Positions 62,469-64,000 of a DNA stretch of 64,000 nucleotides are shown here, in pieces. The stretch comes from Fusobacteriaceae bacterium (GTDB lineage: Bacteria; Fusobacteriota; Fusobacteriia; Fusobacteriales; Fusobacteriaceae), in NCBI GenBank assembly GCA_900764925.1, contig CAAFPW010000002.1:12526-76525 (forward strand), read 5' to 3'. The notes under the pieces are model-generated. The model ran no database searches. It worked only from the letters and a program-made list of their open reading frames with translations, and was not told the origin of the DNA. The translations under genes were made by a program, and so were the position numbers. Position 1 is the first letter of the stretch. Each line of letters begins with the position of its first letter.

Positions 62469-63605
62469 ATGAAAAAGATTTTATTTGCTGCAATAGTTTC
62501 ATCTCTTGTTTTAGCTGGTTGCTCATCTACAAATGTTGTAAACCAAACTAATATTGATAAAAAAATAGTATGGGAGACTGCTGGACATCTTCCTGCACAA
62601 AAAGGATATGAAAAAAATATAGGAACTGCTGGTGTTCTTTATGGTTCACTAGAGGGAAAATATGTTGTAGTTGGTGGTGGAGCTAACTTCCCTATTAAAC
62701 CAACTGCTGTTGGGGGACCAAAAGTTCTTTATTCTGATGTTTATGTATTAACTGAAAATAATGGACAACTTGAAGTTGTTGAACATACAAATTTACCTCA
62801 CGAGATAGGATATGGAGCTTCTGTAACTACTGATGAGGGAATCTATTATATCGGTGGAGCTGCTCAAGCTGAAAATGATAATGATATCTGGTTCTTATCA
62901 ATGAAAAATGGTAAATTAGATTTTGAAAAAATTGGAGATTTACCTTTCACATTCCAAAATGGTGGAGCTGTAGAAAAAGATGGAAAACTTTATGTTCATA
63001 CTGGAAAACAAGCTGGACAAGCTTCAAATAAATTTTATTCATATGATTTAACCACTAAAGAAGTTGTTGAATTAGCTCCAGTTCCAGGAGAAACTAGAAC
63101 TCAATCTGTTTCTCAACTTTTAAATGGAGAATTATATGTATTTAGTGGTGGAAACTCAAAAGCTTTTGTAGATGGATATAAATATAATTTTGATACAAAC
63201 ACTTGGACTGAAGTAGCTTCTGTTGTTGTAAATAATAAAGAGATTTCTTTATTAGGTGCTAATTCTGTTAAATTAAACGAAAGTGAAATGATGGTAATTG
63301 GAGGATTTGAAAAACAGCTTTGGAATGATGCTAACTACTATCTTGGAAACTTAAAAGGAGAAGAATTAGCTGCTTACAAAGCAAACTATTTTGGTGCTGA
63401 TCCAGCTGAATTTGGATGGAATAGAGAAATATTAATTTATAACGCAGATACTAATTCTTGGAAAACTATAGGAGAGATTCCATTTGACGCTCCATGTGGA
63501 GAGGGATTAGTTCTTTTAGGAAATAAAGTTTTCTCTATAAATGGAGAAATTAAACCTGGTATTAGAACTGATAGAATGTACACTGGTACAATAATTAAAA
63601 AATAA
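62469..63605 (+). CDS. NanM-like Kelch lipoprotein (cyclically permuted mutarotase family)
   Basis: A 378-residue lipoprotein with signal MKKILFAAIVSSLVLAGC (lipobox LAGC, Cys18). The rest is a Kelch-type beta propeller: YVVVGGGANFP, YYIGGAAQ, LYVFSGGNS, MMVIGGFEKQLW. The GGANFP block and the length fit the NanM / cyclically permuted mutarotase family; E. coli NanM converts alpha- to beta-sialic acid in the periplasm. Here it is membrane-anchored. Other sialic-acid genes are not in view. GGAGG precedes the ATG. Confidence 0.85.
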   Translation: MKKILFAAIVSSLVLAGCSSTNVVNQTNIDKKIVWETAGHLPAQKGYEKNIGTAGVLYGSLEGKYVVVGGGANFPIKPTAVGGPKVLYSDVYVLTENNGQLEVVEHTNLPHEIGYGASVTTDEGIYYIGGAAQAENDNDIWFLSMKNGKLDFEKIGDLPFTFQNGGAVEKDGKLYVHTGKQAGQASNKFYSYDLTTKEVVELAPVPGETRTQSVSQLLNGELYVFSGGNSKAFVDGYKYNFDTNTWTEVASVVVNNKEISLLGANSVKLNESEMMVIGGFEKQLWNDANYYLGNLKGEELAAYKANYFGADPAEFGWNREILIYNADTNSWKTIGEIPFDAPCGEGLVLLGNKVFSINGEIKPGIRTDRMYTGTIIKK

Positions 63606-63628
63606 TTTTTGAAATAAAAGTGCTTAAT

Positions 63629-63668
63629 ATAAAAGTTAGCTGGTATACTTTATCAGCTAACTTTTTTT
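63629..63668 (+). terminator. Terminator of the NanM-like gene
   Basis: AAAGTTAGCTG and CAGCTAACTTT pair over a 12-base loop, followed by TTTTTT. Confidence 0.85.
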
Positions 63669-63689
63669 GTTATCTTTCTCTAAAAAAAG

Positions 63690-63800
63690 AAAAAGAGATA
63701 GAACTGATAACTAGGGAAATCAATTCTATCTCTTCAGGGAGAGATTTTTATGTTAATATTGTTATTAGCTTTTTTCCCTCTTGGGAGAGAGGGAAGTTTG
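63690..63800. other. Structured non-coding region with alternative hairpins
   Basis: An 11-bp perfect stem (AAGAGATAGAA 63693-63703 with TTCTATCTCTT 63724-63734) competes with a second pairing (ATCTCT 63729-63734 with AGAGAT 63740-63745). A further stem TTCCCTCT / AGAGGGAA is at 63774-63781 and 63788-63795. No open frame is convincing. It may be an RNA leader or small RNA; strand unknown. Confidence 0.4.
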
Positions 63801-63842
63801 GGAAAGTTTATGAAAAAATTATCATCATTATTAGTTATACTA

Positions 63843-64000
63843 TTTAGACTCTCTTTTCTTAAAAAAAGTTTAAATATTTTTTATTTTTTTTAAGTTTTTT
63901 TATTAAAAACTTATTTTATTTTTACTACATCTTTTAGACTCTAATAGTTGAAAAAAAGTTTAAATATTTTTTTATTTTTTAAATTTAAAAAAATAAAAAA
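63843..64000. repeat. Direct repeat with 90-base period at the window edge
   Basis: TTTAGACTCT at 63843 and 63933, and AAAAAAAGTTTAAATATTTTTT at 63861 and 63951, recur with exactly 90 bases offset. About 48 bases of each copy match; the second is cut by the edge. No gene is seen here. Confidence 0.55.

Noticed and set aside
63620..63847. 75-residue open frame after the NanM-like gene
   Set aside because: It runs through the terminator and the three hairpins, lacks a ribosome site and has no family resemblance.
1..64000. tRNA, rRNA, CRISPR array, prophage or insertion sequence
   Set aside because: No conserved tRNA arm sequences, regularly spaced repeats, transposase or phage genes were seen by eye on either strand.

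Overview
The window looks like chromosomal DNA of a Fusobacterium-type bacterium. By eye the G+C is about 30 percent. There is an outer membrane: LpxK for lipid A, a FomA-type porin, and two further outer-membrane barrels. The same stretch carries genes usually associated with single-membrane Gram-positives: WhiA, SepF next to YggS, LrgAB, and PolA without proofreading residues. I saw no rRNA, tRNA, CRISPR array, prophage or insertion sequence. About 52 protein genes are called, one of them (ribF) cut by the left edge.

Layout. Positions 1-4280 (minus strand) hold polA-whiA-ribF, divergent from ssb. Positions 4910-18126 hold one long minus-strand operon: two related DUF4132 proteins, a MoxR-type AAA+ ATPase, a DUF5682 protein, a VWA protein, a double SWIM-finger protein, a 93-residue orphan and a HAD hydrolase. 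From memory its order matches the poorly understood yehI-L-M-P-Q cluster of enterobacteria; it is the best candidate for a little-described system here. Positions 18284-25552 hold transport and amino-acid genes (AbgT, shikimate kinase, a YdfG-like dehydrogenase, alanine racemase, MATE exporter, Na+/alanine symporter). Positions 25690-30740 hold pgm-hemW-yggS-sepF-PP-loop. Positions 31048-34467 hold gltS, an Asp/Glu racemase and mgtE. Positions 34612-44147 are mostly plus strand: rsmB, trmR-like, a cysteine-cluster protein, smc, lpxK, an orphan, a PTS EIIA, nadD and yfcE. Positions 44148-51554 (minus) hold lrgAB and then mutL-rlmH-DUF1292-DUF1934-TPR lipoprotein-lysS. Positions 51725-56781 (plus) hold a TPR protein with a dead transglycosylase fold, a long recJ and rubrerythrin. 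The right end holds an AAA/PDDEXK protein, three outer-membrane barrels, a NanM-like lipoprotein, and 400 bases of structured, repeat-bearing non-coding DNA.

Signs of regulation: clear -35/-10 promoters, several with an extended TGn -10; strong Shine-Dalgarno sequences that shift several starts; hairpin terminators at most operon ends; a PerR-box-like palindrome before rubrerythrin; and a 150-bp inverted-repeat element upstream of lrgAB with a decayed relative after the trmR-like gene. Functional calls rest on recognised motifs and family knowledge, without any database search.
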